Shown here piece after piece: positions 55,864-64,000 of a DNA stretch of 64,000 nucleotides. Source of the stretch: Leifsonia psychrotolerans (GTDB taxonomy: Bacteria; Actinomycetota; Actinomycetes; Actinomycetales; Microbacteriaceae); the NCBI RefSeq assembly GCF_013410665.1, contig NZ_JACCFM010000001.1:2976001-3040000 (forward strand). Reading direction: 5' to 3'. The first letter of the stretch is position 1, and each line of letters opens with the position of its first letter. A program made the position numbers and the translations under genes. Under the pieces are notes generated by a model. It worked only from the letters and a program-made list of their open reading frames with translations. It was not told the DNA's origin and did no database searches.

Positions 55864-56820
55864 CTAGTTATTGGTGACCGCGGCGTGAGCAAGGGCCGAA
55901 TAGACCTCTCCCAGCGACTGGCCCGACGCCTCGATTGACTGCGGGACAAGCGAGGTTTCGGTGAGGCCGGGCAGCACGTTCGCCTCCAGGAACCAGGGAG
56001 TTCCATCCGCATCCACGATGAGGTCGATGCGGGAGATGTGGCGCAGTCCGAGCAGGGTGTGGATCGCGACCGCGGTCTCGGCGACGCGCGCTGCCGACTG
56101 AGCGCTGATCCGCGCAGGCGTATAGAACAGGGTCTCCCCCGCGTTGTAACGCGCCTCGAAGCTGTAGATGCCACCGTGAGGCGCGATCTCGACCGCGGGC
56201 AGGGCCAGGGGGCCATCACCCGTGTCGACGACCGTGACGGCCAACTCAGTACCCGTCACCTTGGTCTCAACGAGCGCGGAGTCAGCGTAGGTAAAGGCGG
56301 CAACCATCGCACGTGGCAAAACCGATGCATCATCGACGACCGTGACTCCCTGGGCTGAGCCGCCCTGTGCCGGCTTGACGACGAGTGGGGTCCCCAAAGA
56401 ACCCACCAGGCGCTCCAGAACCTGCGCGGCTCCAAGGTCACGGAATGTCTCTTTGGAGAGCGCAACGCCCCGCGGTGTGGCGTATCCGGCGCGACGCACA
56501 AGCTCCTTGGCGGTCGGCTTGGACCAGGCGAGGCCGGCAGCGGCACTGCGTGAGCCCACCGTGGGGATGCCCGTGGCTTCCAAGAGAGCGAGGAGCGCGC
56601 CGTCCTCGCCCGAGGCGCCGTGCAGAACCGGCCAGATCACATCGGGTCGACGAGCATCCAGACCGGCAAGCAGTCCGGCATCCGGGTCGAGCACGCGCAC
56701 GGAATGGCCCACGCCGGTCAATGCATCGGCGACCCGACGCCCCGACCGCAGCGAGATGTCCCGTTCATGTGAGATTCCGCCGGCGAGAACAACGATGTCG
56801 AGGGGCTGGGTATCGCTCAT
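55864..56820 (-). CDS. ddl: D-alanine-D-alanine ligase family protein (ATP-grasp)
   Basis: 318 residues. ATP-grasp fold with LHGASGEDG and GTPLVVKPAQGGSAQGV, and the metal-binding ending RIDLIVDADGTPWFLEANVLPGLTETS. These are the motifs of D-Ala-D-Ala ligase, which makes the peptidoglycan stem dipeptide. Its location near parB is conserved in several actinobacteria, where a second ddl may exist elsewhere. I cannot tell whether this is the main Ddl or a paralogue. Confidence 0.88.
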   Translation of the reverse strand: MSDTQPLDIVVLAGGISHERDISLRSGRRVADALTGVGHSVRVLDPDAGLLAGLDARRPDVIWPVLHGASGEDGALLALLEATGIPTVGSRSAAAGLAWSKPTAKELVRRAGYATPRGVALSKETFRDLGAAQVLERLVGSLGTPLVVKPAQGGSAQGVTVVDDASVLPRAMVAAFTYADSALVETKVTGTELAVTVVDTGDGPLALPAVEIAPHGGIYSFEARYNAGETLFYTPARISAQSAARVAETAVAIHTLLGLRHISRIDLIVDADGTPWFLEANVLPGLTETSLVPQSIEASGQSLGEVYSALAHAAVTNN

Positions 56821-56867
56821 GATCAGGTTCTTCCTTGGTCTGTTCTGGTCTGACGCGGTGACAATGA

Positions 56868-58187
56868 TTAGGAGATGTTGGGCGGCGGGGCAGCGAAGCG
56901 CTGGCCGTCGCGCAGGGCATCGAGGCTGCCGGTTCCCGCGAAGGTGTCGAGCAGGTCGAGTTCGCCACGAATCACCGTGGCCAACCGACGGATGCCGAGC
57001 CGAATGTTCTCGGGAGTGGGATAGCAGAACGACAGGCGCATGTTCTGGTGACCGTCGCCATCGGCGAAGAATGCCGTGCCGGGTGTGTAGGCGACGAGTT
57101 CCTTCACAGCCCGCGGCAGCATCGCCTTCGAGTCAAGACGCTCGGGCAGGGTGACCCAGACGTAGAAACCACCGTTGGGATTCGTCCAGGTGAGTTCGGG
57201 GAGATATTCCCCCAGCGCCGAGATCATCGCGTTCTTACGTTCGTGATAGACCCCGCGGAAGGTGTTGATCTGACCCTTCCAATCGGCGGTCTTGAGATAC
57301 TCCGAGATGACAAGTTGGCTGAACGAACTCGGCGAGAGCACCGCGGCCTCGTTGGCCAGCACCAGCTTCTCGCGGATGGCGTGGGGGGCGAGCGCCCAGC
57401 CGACCCGGAAGCCGGGTGCGAGGGTTTTGGAGAAGGTGCCGAGGTAGACCACGCCGTCCTCGTCGAGCGAACGGATGGCATCGGGGGCAGGGCGGTCGAA
57501 GTAGAGCAGCCCGTAGGGGTTGTCCTCGAGCACCAGGATCTCGTTCTCTTGGGCGATCTGGAGGATCTCGACGCGGCGCTCCCAGCTCAGCGTGACACCC
57601 GCCGGGTTGTGAAAGCTCGGAATCGTGTAGAGAAACTTGATGGTCTTGCCGGATGCCTTCACGCGCGCAATGTGCTCGCGGAGCGCTTCGGGGATGAGGC
57701 CGTGCTCGTCCATCGGTACGTGTTCGACCTCGGCCTGATAGCTCTTGAAGATCACCATGGCTGTGACGTAGCTGGGGCCCTCAGAAATGACGACGTCACC
57801 CGGGTCAAGGAAAAGCTTGCTGACGAGCTCCAGGGCGTGCTGAGAGCCGGTGGTGACCACGACATCGTCGGCATTGGCTGTGATTCCCTCAAGAGCCATC
57901 ACCTCGAGAATCTGCTCGCGCAACTCGGGAACGCCCTGACCCGATCCGTATTGCAGGGCGACGGCGCCCTGCTCACGCATGACGGTATCCATGGCACCGA
58001 TCACGAGGTCCTGGGGCAGTGCCGCCACGAAGGGCATACCACCGGCCAGCGAAACGACTTCGGGCCGAGAGGCCACGGCGAAGAGGGCTCGTACTTCGGA
58101 GGCACGCAGGCCCCCGGCGCGCTCGGCGTAGTGGGAGTACCACGGGTCGAGGTTGTTTCCGGCCTGGAGGGAGCCCTGTTCTGTCAC
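56868..58187 (-). CDS. PLP-dependent aminotransferase, class I/II
   Basis: 439 residues from GTG 58187 (GGAAG upstream; TTG 58214 is an alternative). Fold-type I aminotransferase with PLP lysine in YLGTFSKTLAPGFRVGW and the Asn/Asp/Tyr set in HNPAG and EDNPYG. The family includes 2-aminoadipate and valine-pyruvate transaminases, the MocR-like clade without the DNA-binding part. Substrate not determinable. Its neighbours ddl and trx genes do not reveal a pathway. Confidence 0.88.
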   Translation of the reverse strand: MTEQGSLQAGNNLDPWYSHYAERAGGLRASEVRALFAVASRPEVVSLAGGMPFVAALPQDLVIGAMDTVMREQGAVALQYGSGQGVPELREQILEVMALEGITANADDVVVTTGSQHALELVSKLFLDPGDVVISEGPSYVTAMVIFKSYQAEVEHVPMDEHGLIPEALREHIARVKASGKTIKFLYTIPSFHNPAGVTLSWERRVEILQIAQENEILVLEDNPYGLLYFDRPAPDAIRSLDEDGVVYLGTFSKTLAPGFRVGWALAPHAIREKLVLANEAAVLSPSSFSQLVISEYLKTADWKGQINTFRGVYHERKNAMISALGEYLPELTWTNPNGGFYVWVTLPERLDSKAMLPRAVKELVAYTPGTAFFADGDGHQNMRLSFCYPTPENIRLGIRRLATVIRGELDLLDTFAGTGSLDALRDGQRFAAPPPNIS

Positions 58188-58275
58188 GTCACTTCCGTTC
58201 TGGTGAGAGTTCAATCGTATGGTGTGTTTCGAACGCCCGAGAAACAGGGTGTCCCCGAACCGGCACCGCAGATAG

Positions 58276-58307
58276 AAAAAACCCCGCCCGGCTGGTGCCG
58301 GGCGGGG
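58276..58307 (-). terminator. Intrinsic terminator after trxA
   Basis: GC-rich stem CCCCGCCCGG ... CCGGGCGGGG with loop CTGGTG and a run of six A on the left (T-run on the minus strand), 20 bases past the trxA stop. Confidence 0.88.
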
Positions 58308-58327
58308 TCGTGAAACGACGGCTGCGG

Positions 58328-58651
58328 CTACTTGAGGTAGGCGGCCAGGTCGGCTTCGAGGGCCGGCTTCGGCTTGGCACCGATGACGGTCTTGACGACC
58401 TCACCCTTCTGGAAAACCTTCATCGCGGGGATGGAGGTGATCTGGTACTTCGCGGCCAGAGCCGGGTTGTCGTCAACGTTGAGCTTGACGATGTCGATCT
58501 TGTCGGCGTGCTCTGAAGCAATCTGGTCGAGGATCGGGCTCACTGCGCGGCAGGGGCCACACCATTCAGCCCAGAAATCGACCAAAACGGTCTTCTCGTT
58601 GTTGATGACTTCCTGATCGAAAGTCGCGTCGGTGACGGCGCGTGCACTCAT
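58328..58651 (-). CDS. trxA: Thioredoxin
   Basis: 107 residues with WAEWCGPCR at residues about 25-34, the canonical redox active site, and the cis-Pro loop SIPAM. It reduces protein disulfides with electrons from the adjacent TrxB. ATG start with AAGGAG upstream. Ends at an intrinsic terminator. Confidence 0.97.
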   Translation of the reverse strand: MSARAVTDATFDQEVINNEKTVLVDFWAEWCGPCRAVSPILDQIASEHADKIDIVKLNVDDNPALAAKYQITSIPAMKVFQKGEVVKTVIGAKPKPALEADLAAYLK

Positions 58652-58675
58652 CTGGATCTCCTTAGTAGATAACGG

Positions 58676-59638
58676 TTATACGAGTTCGGGATCGCCGGCA
58701 TCTGCCAGCAACGTTTCGGGGAGCGACGCCAAGAAATGCTCGGCGTCGAGGGCGGCCACGGTTCCGGATGCCGCAGCGGTCACGGCCTGGCGGTAGGTCG
58801 GGTCGATGACATCGCCGGCCGCGAAAACACCGGGCTGGCTGGTCTTTGAGCTGCGCCCGTCGACGGCTATGGTTCCTTCAGGGGTGAGGTCCAACATGCC
58901 ATGCACGAGGTGCGTGCGGGGGTCGTTGCCGATGGCGATGAAGAGACCACCCACGGCCAGGGAATCTTCGGCGCCGGTCACCGTGTCGCGTAGGACCAGC
59001 CCGTCGACGGCATCCGTTCCGGTGATGCCGACAACCTCGGAGTTCCAGACGAACTCGATCTTGTCGTTCGCGAAGGCACGCTCTTGCATGATCTTCGATG
59101 CACGCAGGGTGTCTTTACGGTGGATGACATAGACCTTGCTGGCGAAGCGGGTGAGGAAGGTCGCCTCCTCCATGGCCGAGTCGCCTCCGCCGATCACGGC
59201 GATGGTCTTCTCCTTGAAGAAGAACCCGTCGCAGGTGGCGCACCACGAGACTCCGTGTCCGGACAGGCGCTCTTCGTCGGGCAGGCCCAACTTGCGGTAC
59301 GCGGAACCGGTGGCGAAAATCACGGCCAAGGCTTCGTGGGTCTCACCCGAGCCCAACGTGACCTTCTTGACTGGGCCATTCAGATCAAGCTCGGTGACAT
59401 CGTCATACAGAACCTCGGTGCCGAAGCGCTCGGCCTGCTCCTGCATCTTGGCCATGAGCTCGGGACCTTGAATTCCCTCGGCGAAGCCGGGGAAGTTCTC
59501 GACATCCGTGGTGTTCATCAGCTCGCCGCCGGCCTCTACCGAGCTGGCGATCAGAAGAGGTTTCAGATTTGCTCGTGCGGCGTAGATCGCGGCGGTGAAT
59601 CCGGCGGGGCCGGAGCCGATGATGATGATCTGGCGCAC
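58676..59638 (-). CDS. trxB: Thioredoxin reductase
   Basis: 320 residues from GTG 59638, chosen because AAGGAG stands 7 bases before it (the upstream GTG 59644 is too close). FAD domain with GSGPAGFTAAIYAA, redox CATC in SWCATCDGFFF, an NADPH domain with GGGDSAMEEA, and a C-terminal GDVIDPTYRQA. It keeps thioredoxin reduced using NADPH. It lies 24 bases upstream of trxA in one operon. Confidence 0.96.
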   Translation of the reverse strand: MRQIIIIGSGPAGFTAAIYAARANLKPLLIASSVEAGGELMNTTDVENFPGFAEGIQGPELMAKMQEQAERFGTEVLYDDVTELDLNGPVKKVTLGSGETHEALAVIFATGSAYRKLGLPDEERLSGHGVSWCATCDGFFFKEKTIAVIGGGDSAMEEATFLTRFASKVYVIHRKDTLRASKIMQERAFANDKIEFVWNSEVVGITGTDAVDGLVLRDTVTGAEDSLAVGGLFIAIGNDPRTHLVHGMLDLTPEGTIAVDGRSSKTSQPGVFAAGDVIDPTYRQAVTAAASGTVAALDAEHFLASLPETLLADAGDPELV

Positions 59639-59797
59639 GCGCACTCTCCTTGAATTGGGGCCAATCAGGAACCGGTTTGTTCCTCGATGACCGTTACAAC
59701 ACATCCTAAGCGGAAGCTATTCCGTCACTCCGGGGAAGCGGCGGCAACCACTACAGGTTCGAAGCCACGGCGGTATTCGGATTGGGGGGTGGGCTGG

Positions 59798-61429
59798 TTA
59801 GCGACGGATGCGGGCCACGAGTGGCTCGACGAACGCTGCCAACTCGCTCGAGCGCATCAGTAACAGCATGCCGAAATAGGCCACCGACATGACGATGCCA
59901 ATGACGGCCATCGCGACGACGGCGGCAAAAATTCCCGACACCGCGAACCCGCCCGCCCGGGTGCCGCCGAGGACGACAAGCAGGATCAGGCCGAGAATGA
60001 CGGGCAGAATGGCCGCCACAAGGTATTTGACGAGGCTCTGCACGATGCGTCGCCCGTCGATTCCACCCAGGCGACCACGCAGCAAGAACGCGGCGAGGAG
60101 GGTCTGCAGGATGCCCGAGACCGTGACGACCAGGGCGATGCCCGCGGCGATCCACTCGGCGGGCAGCAGAGTGCAGGCCAGTACGCCGGCGACAACGAGC
60201 ACGACCTGAAAGAGCGTGAAATAGAACGGCGTGCGGGTGTCACCGAGTGCGTAGAACGTGCGTTGCACCACGAACAGAATGCAGAACGCGACGAGGCCGA
60301 GCATGTACGCGATGATCACGTTTCCGGTGCCCTGCACCTGCACGAATTCGTCGTGCACGAACACGGCCGCGAACGGATACGCGCACACCGTGATCACCGC
60401 GGCGGCGAGCACGATAATCAGTGAGGTGCCCCGAATCGCCGACGAGGCATCCGTCTTCACCAAATCGAACTTGTCAACCGAGGCATGTTCGCTCATCCGG
60501 GTGAAATACGCCGTCGCAATCGACACGGTGATCACCGAGTGCGGCAGCATGAAAATGAGCCAGGCGGTGTTCAACACTTGAACGGATGCGGTGCTGTTAT
60601 CGGCCGAGGCGATCGTGGCGACCTGGGTTTCGACGATGCCGGCGATGGTGGTGAGGATGAGCATGCCGAAGGTCCAGCCGGCCATCCGCCCGGCGGCGCC
60701 GAGGCCCACACCGCGCCACTGGAAGTCGGGCCGATAGCGCAGCCCGATGCGACGCCAGAAATAGTAGAGAACGACCGCTTGCAACAGCACGCCGAGGGTG
60801 GCGCTGCCGGCGAGCAGTGCGATCATGCCGGGCGAGAAATCGGTGGCGACCCGCTGGCCGGCCGGGTCGGCGCCGAACATGACGGCAAAGAGAAGGAGGC
60901 CGGCGATGGCCACGACGTTGTTGATCACGGGCACCCAGGTGTACGGACCGAACGATCTGCGGGCGTTCAGCACCTCCCCCAGCACCGTGTAGAGGCCGTA
61001 GAAGAAGATCTGCGGCAGGCACCAGTAGGCGAAACTGATCGCGAGGGCGAGTGAATCCGGTGAGAGGTTCAGCCCCCAGATCGGGGTGAGCACCGGGGCG
61101 AGAAGCGTGGCGATCACGGTCGCCGACGCCAGAATAACGAGTGCAATCGTGAGGAGCTTGTTGATGTACGCGGTGCCGCCATCGGCGTGCAGGGCCGCCC
61201 GAACGATCTGGGGCACGAGCACCGCGGTGAGCACACCGCCGGCGATGATCACGTAGACGGTGTTCGGCAGCTGGTTGGCCACGGCGAACGCGTTGGTGCT
61301 CTGTCCGAACAGGCCGATCACCTGGGCGAGCACCCACAGCTTCACGAATCCGAGGATGCGCGAGACGATCGTTCCCGACGCGAGAATTGCACTCGCGCGG
61401 CCGATGCCGGAGCTAGCCACGCGAGCCAT
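59798..61429 (-). CDS. murJ: Lipid II flippase MurJ
   Basis: 543 residues, about 14 TM helices, MOP-superfamily MviN/MurJ. Characteristic N-terminal segment (SRILGFVKLWVLAQVIG) and charged residues on internal helices. It flips lipid II across the membrane; in mycobacteria the larger relative carries a pseudokinase domain that binds FhaA, which is lacking here. It overlaps the upstream DUF6049-like gene by 17 bases, so the two are cotranscribed. Confidence 0.93.
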   Translation of the reverse strand: MARVASSGIGRASAILASGTIVSRILGFVKLWVLAQVIGLFGQSTNAFAVANQLPNTVYVIIAGGVLTAVLVPQIVRAALHADGGTAYINKLLTIALVILASATVIATLLAPVLTPIWGLNLSPDSLALAISFAYWCLPQIFFYGLYTVLGEVLNARRSFGPYTWVPVINNVVAIAGLLLFAVMFGADPAGQRVATDFSPGMIALLAGSATLGVLLQAVVLYYFWRRIGLRYRPDFQWRGVGLGAAGRMAGWTFGMLILTTIAGIVETQVATIASADNSTASVQVLNTAWLIFMLPHSVITVSIATAYFTRMSEHASVDKFDLVKTDASSAIRGTSLIIVLAAAVITVCAYPFAAVFVHDEFVQVQGTGNVIIAYMLGLVAFCILFVVQRTFYALGDTRTPFYFTLFQVVLVVAGVLACTLLPAEWIAAGIALVVTVSGILQTLLAAFLLRGRLGGIDGRRIVQSLVKYLVAAILPVILGLILLVVLGGTRAGGFAVSGIFAAVVAMAVIGIVMSVAYFGMLLLMRSSELAAFVEPLVARIRR

Positions 61430-63806
61430 CCCCTGCGTCCTCTGAGTCCGGTGCGCGCGGTGCGGGCGGTGCGGGAGCTACGGGGGTGTCGGGGCTGCCG
61501 TCGGTAACCTGCTCAGTCGGTGTCGCCTGAGCGCTCTCCTCGACGGGGCGCGAATCGTCCTGATCTGCGATTTTAGTGTGGCGTTCCCGGCGCCGGCGGA
61601 TGATGTTGCGCACAATGCCAAAGCCGAAGAAGAGCACGACGAGAAGTGCGAAGAGCAGGGTGCCCAGGCTCTCCCAGTCGGCCCGCACGTTGACGGCGAT
61701 CTCGGCCGGCGCGCCAATGGGGGTCCCGTCGGGGGTGGACAGGGCAACCCGTAGGGTCACCTCACCATTTCCGACCGCGGCCGTGACCGGCACGTTGACA
61801 ATGCGGGCCGAGTTCGCGTCGATTGTCGCGTCGATAACGCCGCCGACGAGCAGACGGCCGTTCGAGGGAACAACCTGAACCCGAACCGAGACGGCCTGGT
61901 TCAGTGAGTTTCCGAGTGAGACGGGAATGTCCACCTTGCTACTGACGACGTTAACCGGACCCTTGGTCGTGACGGTGATCGACTGCAGAATATCGGCGGA
62001 GCCCGTCATGCTTGCGGCCACCGCCGACTCCCACGCAACCGGCTCGGGGGCCCAGGAGGCTGAAAGCAGGGTGAGGACGTTGAGCCGTTGGGGGCCGGTC
62101 AGCGCCAGCGGATCGTTGAGCGAACTCGAAAATGCGGTGAGTGCAGCTTCACGGCTGAGTAGCCGTTGGGCGGTCGCGGTGCGGGTGTCGGGCTCGGAGC
62201 GTGAGGCGAAGTTTGTCCCGGCCGTCGGGGTGGACGCACGGGCGTCGGCGATCGTTCCGGACTTCTGCCAGGTCAGTTCGTTCACGGCCTGGATGGTTTG
62301 TCCGAGGCGGAGCGGTGTCGACGACGAGCTGCGGTCGAAGGTGGCCAGAAGGGTGCGCGCCGTCGCCGGCTGCTCGGCGGCGACGACGGCGAGTTGGGCG
62401 GAGGCCTCGGCCATCGCGGCGCGCCAGGTGTCGTCACTGACTGCGGATGCCGCGGCACGCAGCGCCGTTTCAACTGCCGAGTCCGAGACCAGCCCGGAGG
62501 TGCGCCCGAGAAGCACCGCGGCGTTCGGCGTCAGCGTGCTGTCGGGCCGGTTCACGTTGTTGCTGGAGAGGAGGACCGAGCCGATTCCACTGTCAGCGAA
62601 AACGTTCAGATCGTTGACGCTGACGGTGCCGGCGCCGGGCCAACCCAGCCCGGTTGTCGAGTAGTTCCAGTCGAGCAGATCGGCGCTCGTCGGTGGGACG
62701 ACCGGACTTAGTGTGGGCGTCGGGCTGGGAGCGACGGGCGCACCCGGAGCCGCCGGAGCCTCGGTGGGTTCCGTGTCAACGGCCGGACCTGTGAACAGTG
62801 TCGGGTCAATCGCCTGATCGAACGAAATCGGGGCCAGCAGTGCCGGCGCCCCGGCCTGTGCTTCCAACGCGATGTCGGCATCCGCATAGCTCAGCGCAAA
62901 ACTGTCGTTGAGGGAGTTCGCGAGACGTTCCAGCCAATTCACGGCCGAGGCCGGTGCCGAACTGCCGAGAATGCGAATGGACGCGATGATCATCGGGTCG
63001 ATGGCGAGGGTCGTCGGGCGGTCGAAGGTGGCATCGAGCTTACGAGTGAGCTGGCCGAGGGGGCCGGTGAGTGTCGCCAGTGTCTCGGCCGAGAGTAGAC
63101 CGTTTTCCCCGGCGGATCCGGCCGGAACCGTGATCGGAACGACAAGCGTGAGAGTCACCGGGGCGACCGATTCACCGAGCGACCACACGAACGTACTCCG
63201 GGCGTCGACCCGCACGCCGTCGGCCGAGGTGAGGGTGGCGGCGATGCCGCGTGCTCCCCACGGGTTCGCGGTGGTCAAGCCGATGGATGCCGCGGGAACG
63301 GTCAGATCGATCGTCGTCGAGTGTCCGGGCTGCAGGGTGATTGCGAGGGGCTGGCTCAACATCAGATCACCCGGTGTGCCCGACGTTGCCTCGGGGCGCA
63401 GCCAGCTGTCGAGCATGGACCGAGTGGTGAGGGCGTCTTCGGCCAGATACAGGTCGAGCTGTGCCGTGGTCATGGCTGACGTCGTCGAATTGGTGATCGT
63501 CGCGGTGACCGGGAGGTCTTGGTTCGGCCCCACGGCGGCCGAGGTAGCGGGAGCGAGCACCAGGGTGATGCCACTCTGGGCGGCTTCTTCCGCTGTGGGC
63601 AGGCTGGCCGGAGCCGAGCTGACGGTGGCCGCCGCGTGGGTCGCCGAGGGGGCTGCAGCCTGTGCCGATACCGGAATCACCACTGCCGCAGCGGCAGCCA
63701 GAAGGCTGACCAGGAGGGCGGACAGCGGCATCCGGATCCGTGAGATCACTGCGCGCGACGAAGCGGGGAGCACAGGCCGACGCTCGGGAATTGACTCGGC
63801 CACCAT
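61413..63806 (-). CDS. DUF6049-like secreted, membrane-anchored protein
   Basis: 797 residues from ATG 63806. N-terminal signal-like segment (basic residues, then LSALLVSLLAAAAAVVIPVSAQA), a large extracytoplasmic part rich in Ala, Thr and Ser with beta-sandwich-like stretches, and a C-terminal TM helix (FALLVVLFFGFGIV) with basic cytoplasmic tail. In many actinobacteria a protein with this layout precedes murJ and is named DUF6049. The function is unknown; exposure on the cell surface is predicted. Confidence 0.82.
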   Translation of the reverse strand: MVAESIPERRPVLPASSRAVISRIRMPLSALLVSLLAAAAAVVIPVSAQAAAPSATHAAATVSSAPASLPTAEEAAQSGITLVLAPATSAAVGPNQDLPVTATITNSTTSAMTTAQLDLYLAEDALTTRSMLDSWLRPEATSGTPGDLMLSQPLAITLQPGHSTTIDLTVPAASIGLTTANPWGARGIAATLTSADGVRVDARSTFVWSLGESVAPVTLTLVVPITVPAGSAGENGLLSAETLATLTGPLGQLTRKLDATFDRPTTLAIDPMIIASIRILGSSAPASAVNWLERLANSLNDSFALSYADADIALEAQAGAPALLAPISFDQAIDPTLFTGPAVDTEPTEAPAAPGAPVAPSPTPTLSPVVPPTSADLLDWNYSTTGLGWPGAGTVSVNDLNVFADSGIGSVLLSSNNVNRPDSTLTPNAAVLLGRTSGLVSDSAVETALRAAASAVSDDTWRAAMAEASAQLAVVAAEQPATARTLLATFDRSSSSTPLRLGQTIQAVNELTWQKSGTIADARASTPTAGTNFASRSEPDTRTATAQRLLSREAALTAFSSSLNDPLALTGPQRLNVLTLLSASWAPEPVAWESAVAASMTGSADILQSITVTTKGPVNVVSSKVDIPVSLGNSLNQAVSVRVQVVPSNGRLLVGGVIDATIDANSARIVNVPVTAAVGNGEVTLRVALSTPDGTPIGAPAEIAVNVRADWESLGTLLFALLVVLFFGFGIVRNIIRRRRERHTKIADQDDSRPVEESAQATPTEQVTDGSPDTPVAPAPPAPRAPDSEDAGDGSRG

Positions 63807-63887
63807 GTAGGGGATTCTACGGCGTACCCGCCGGGAGAACGCTGCGCGGAACCGGTGGTGTCGTCGCAAGCATCTACAATTGATCGT

Positions 63888-64000
63888 ATGCAGAGCGTCG
63901 CGGCAGCCCTCGCGCGACTGGGCGACCTGGCTGCCTCCCCCACGGTATCCCGTCTGGCGAACGCGTTTGCGGCGGCCGGCCATGAGCTCGCCCTCGTGGG
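63888..64000 (+). CDS. CCA tRNA nucleotidyltransferase (3' partial)
   Basis: The first 37 codons are in the window. They encode a leader and a segment (LANAFAAAGHELALVGG) matching the N-terminus of class II tRNA nucleotidyltransferase/poly(A) polymerase-like enzymes; the catalytic GSxxR lies outside. The enzyme adds CCA to tRNA 3' ends; none of the three tRNAs here encode CCA. In related genomes this gene diverges from murJ, as here. Confidence 0.75.
   Translation, partial: MQSVAAALARLGDLAASPTVSRLANAFAAAGHELALV

Noticed and set aside
55595..55867. 90-codon ORF at the right end of the repeat region
   Set aside because: It is made of the decayed array copy and the parS palindrome; not a credible protein.
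57048..58313. 421-codon plus-strand open frame
   Set aside because: Antisense to the aminotransferase gene at 56868-58187, which has clear PLP motifs; the antisense product has no recognisable motif.

Overview
The window is a contiguous piece of an actinobacterial chromosome spanning the replication origin. Gene order matches the actinobacterial oriC neighbourhood: on the minus strand dnaA, dnaN, gnd, recF, dciA, gyrB, gyrA, a DUF3566 gene, tRNA-Ile and tRNA-Ala; on the plus strand rpmH, rnpA, yidD, yidC, jag, rsmG, parA and parB. The gnd insertion between dnaN and recF, the moderately high GC, the class E sortase and the dispersed TCTCGACAAGCTCGA-type intergenic repeats suggest a member of Microbacteriaceae. 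The genus cannot be fixed from sequence alone.

Region 1 (1-11.7 kb) is the most accessory part. It is the end of a type VII secretion (ESX-like) locus: a 5'-truncated EccC motor ATPase, a zinc-ribbon/FHA protein, a two-TM protein, three WXG100 proteins, then a large polymorphic toxin ending in an R-S-E ADP-ribosyltransferase (ART) domain. Overlapping its stop codon is a gene for a 215-residue novel domain fused to an ADP-ribosylglycohydrolase (ARH), the expected immunity activity. Next come a small second ART-like protein and a membrane-anchored DUF3592-like protein. I consider this the most exciting protein-level system here.

Region 2 (11.8-23.2 kb) is mixed metabolism and transport: a three-domain kinase/peptidase-like/class III aminotransferase, a DUF2804 protein, a PLP decarboxylase, an LCP ligase, a CGNR regulator, an EamA transporter, a CorA transporter and tRNA-Leu. 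The 700-bp gap at 16.05-16.75 kb holds two direct copies of a DnaA-box-rich module resembling part of oriC.

Region 3 (23.6-37.2 kb) is the conserved growth and division cluster: fhaA-fhaB-pstP-rodA/ftsW-pbpA-pknA-pknB, then pabA, a small membrane protein, class E sortase, crgA, rhomboid, cyclophilin and a CwsA-position membrane protein. It couples Ser/Thr phosphorylation to peptidoglycan synthesis.

Region 4 (37.3-53.3 kb) is the origin itself. Perfect TTATCCACA boxes lie on both sides of dnaA. Region 5 (53.3-56 kb) holds five parS sites in total with those inside the rsmG-parA segment, and a tandem array of roughly 200-bp units between parS sites. Region 6 (54.6-64 kb, minus strand) has a toroid-fold protein, a D-Ala-D-Ala ligase-like gene, an aminotransferase, trxA, trxB, murJ, a DUF6049-like surface protein and the start of a CCA-adding enzyme gene.

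A recurring 7-4-7 palindrome (AAYTACA-N4-TGTARTT) accompanies DnaA boxes at 16.2, 16.7 and 34.6 kb. Variants or half-sites occur at oriC, one within the likely rpmH promoter. This is the main unexplained DNA-level signal.
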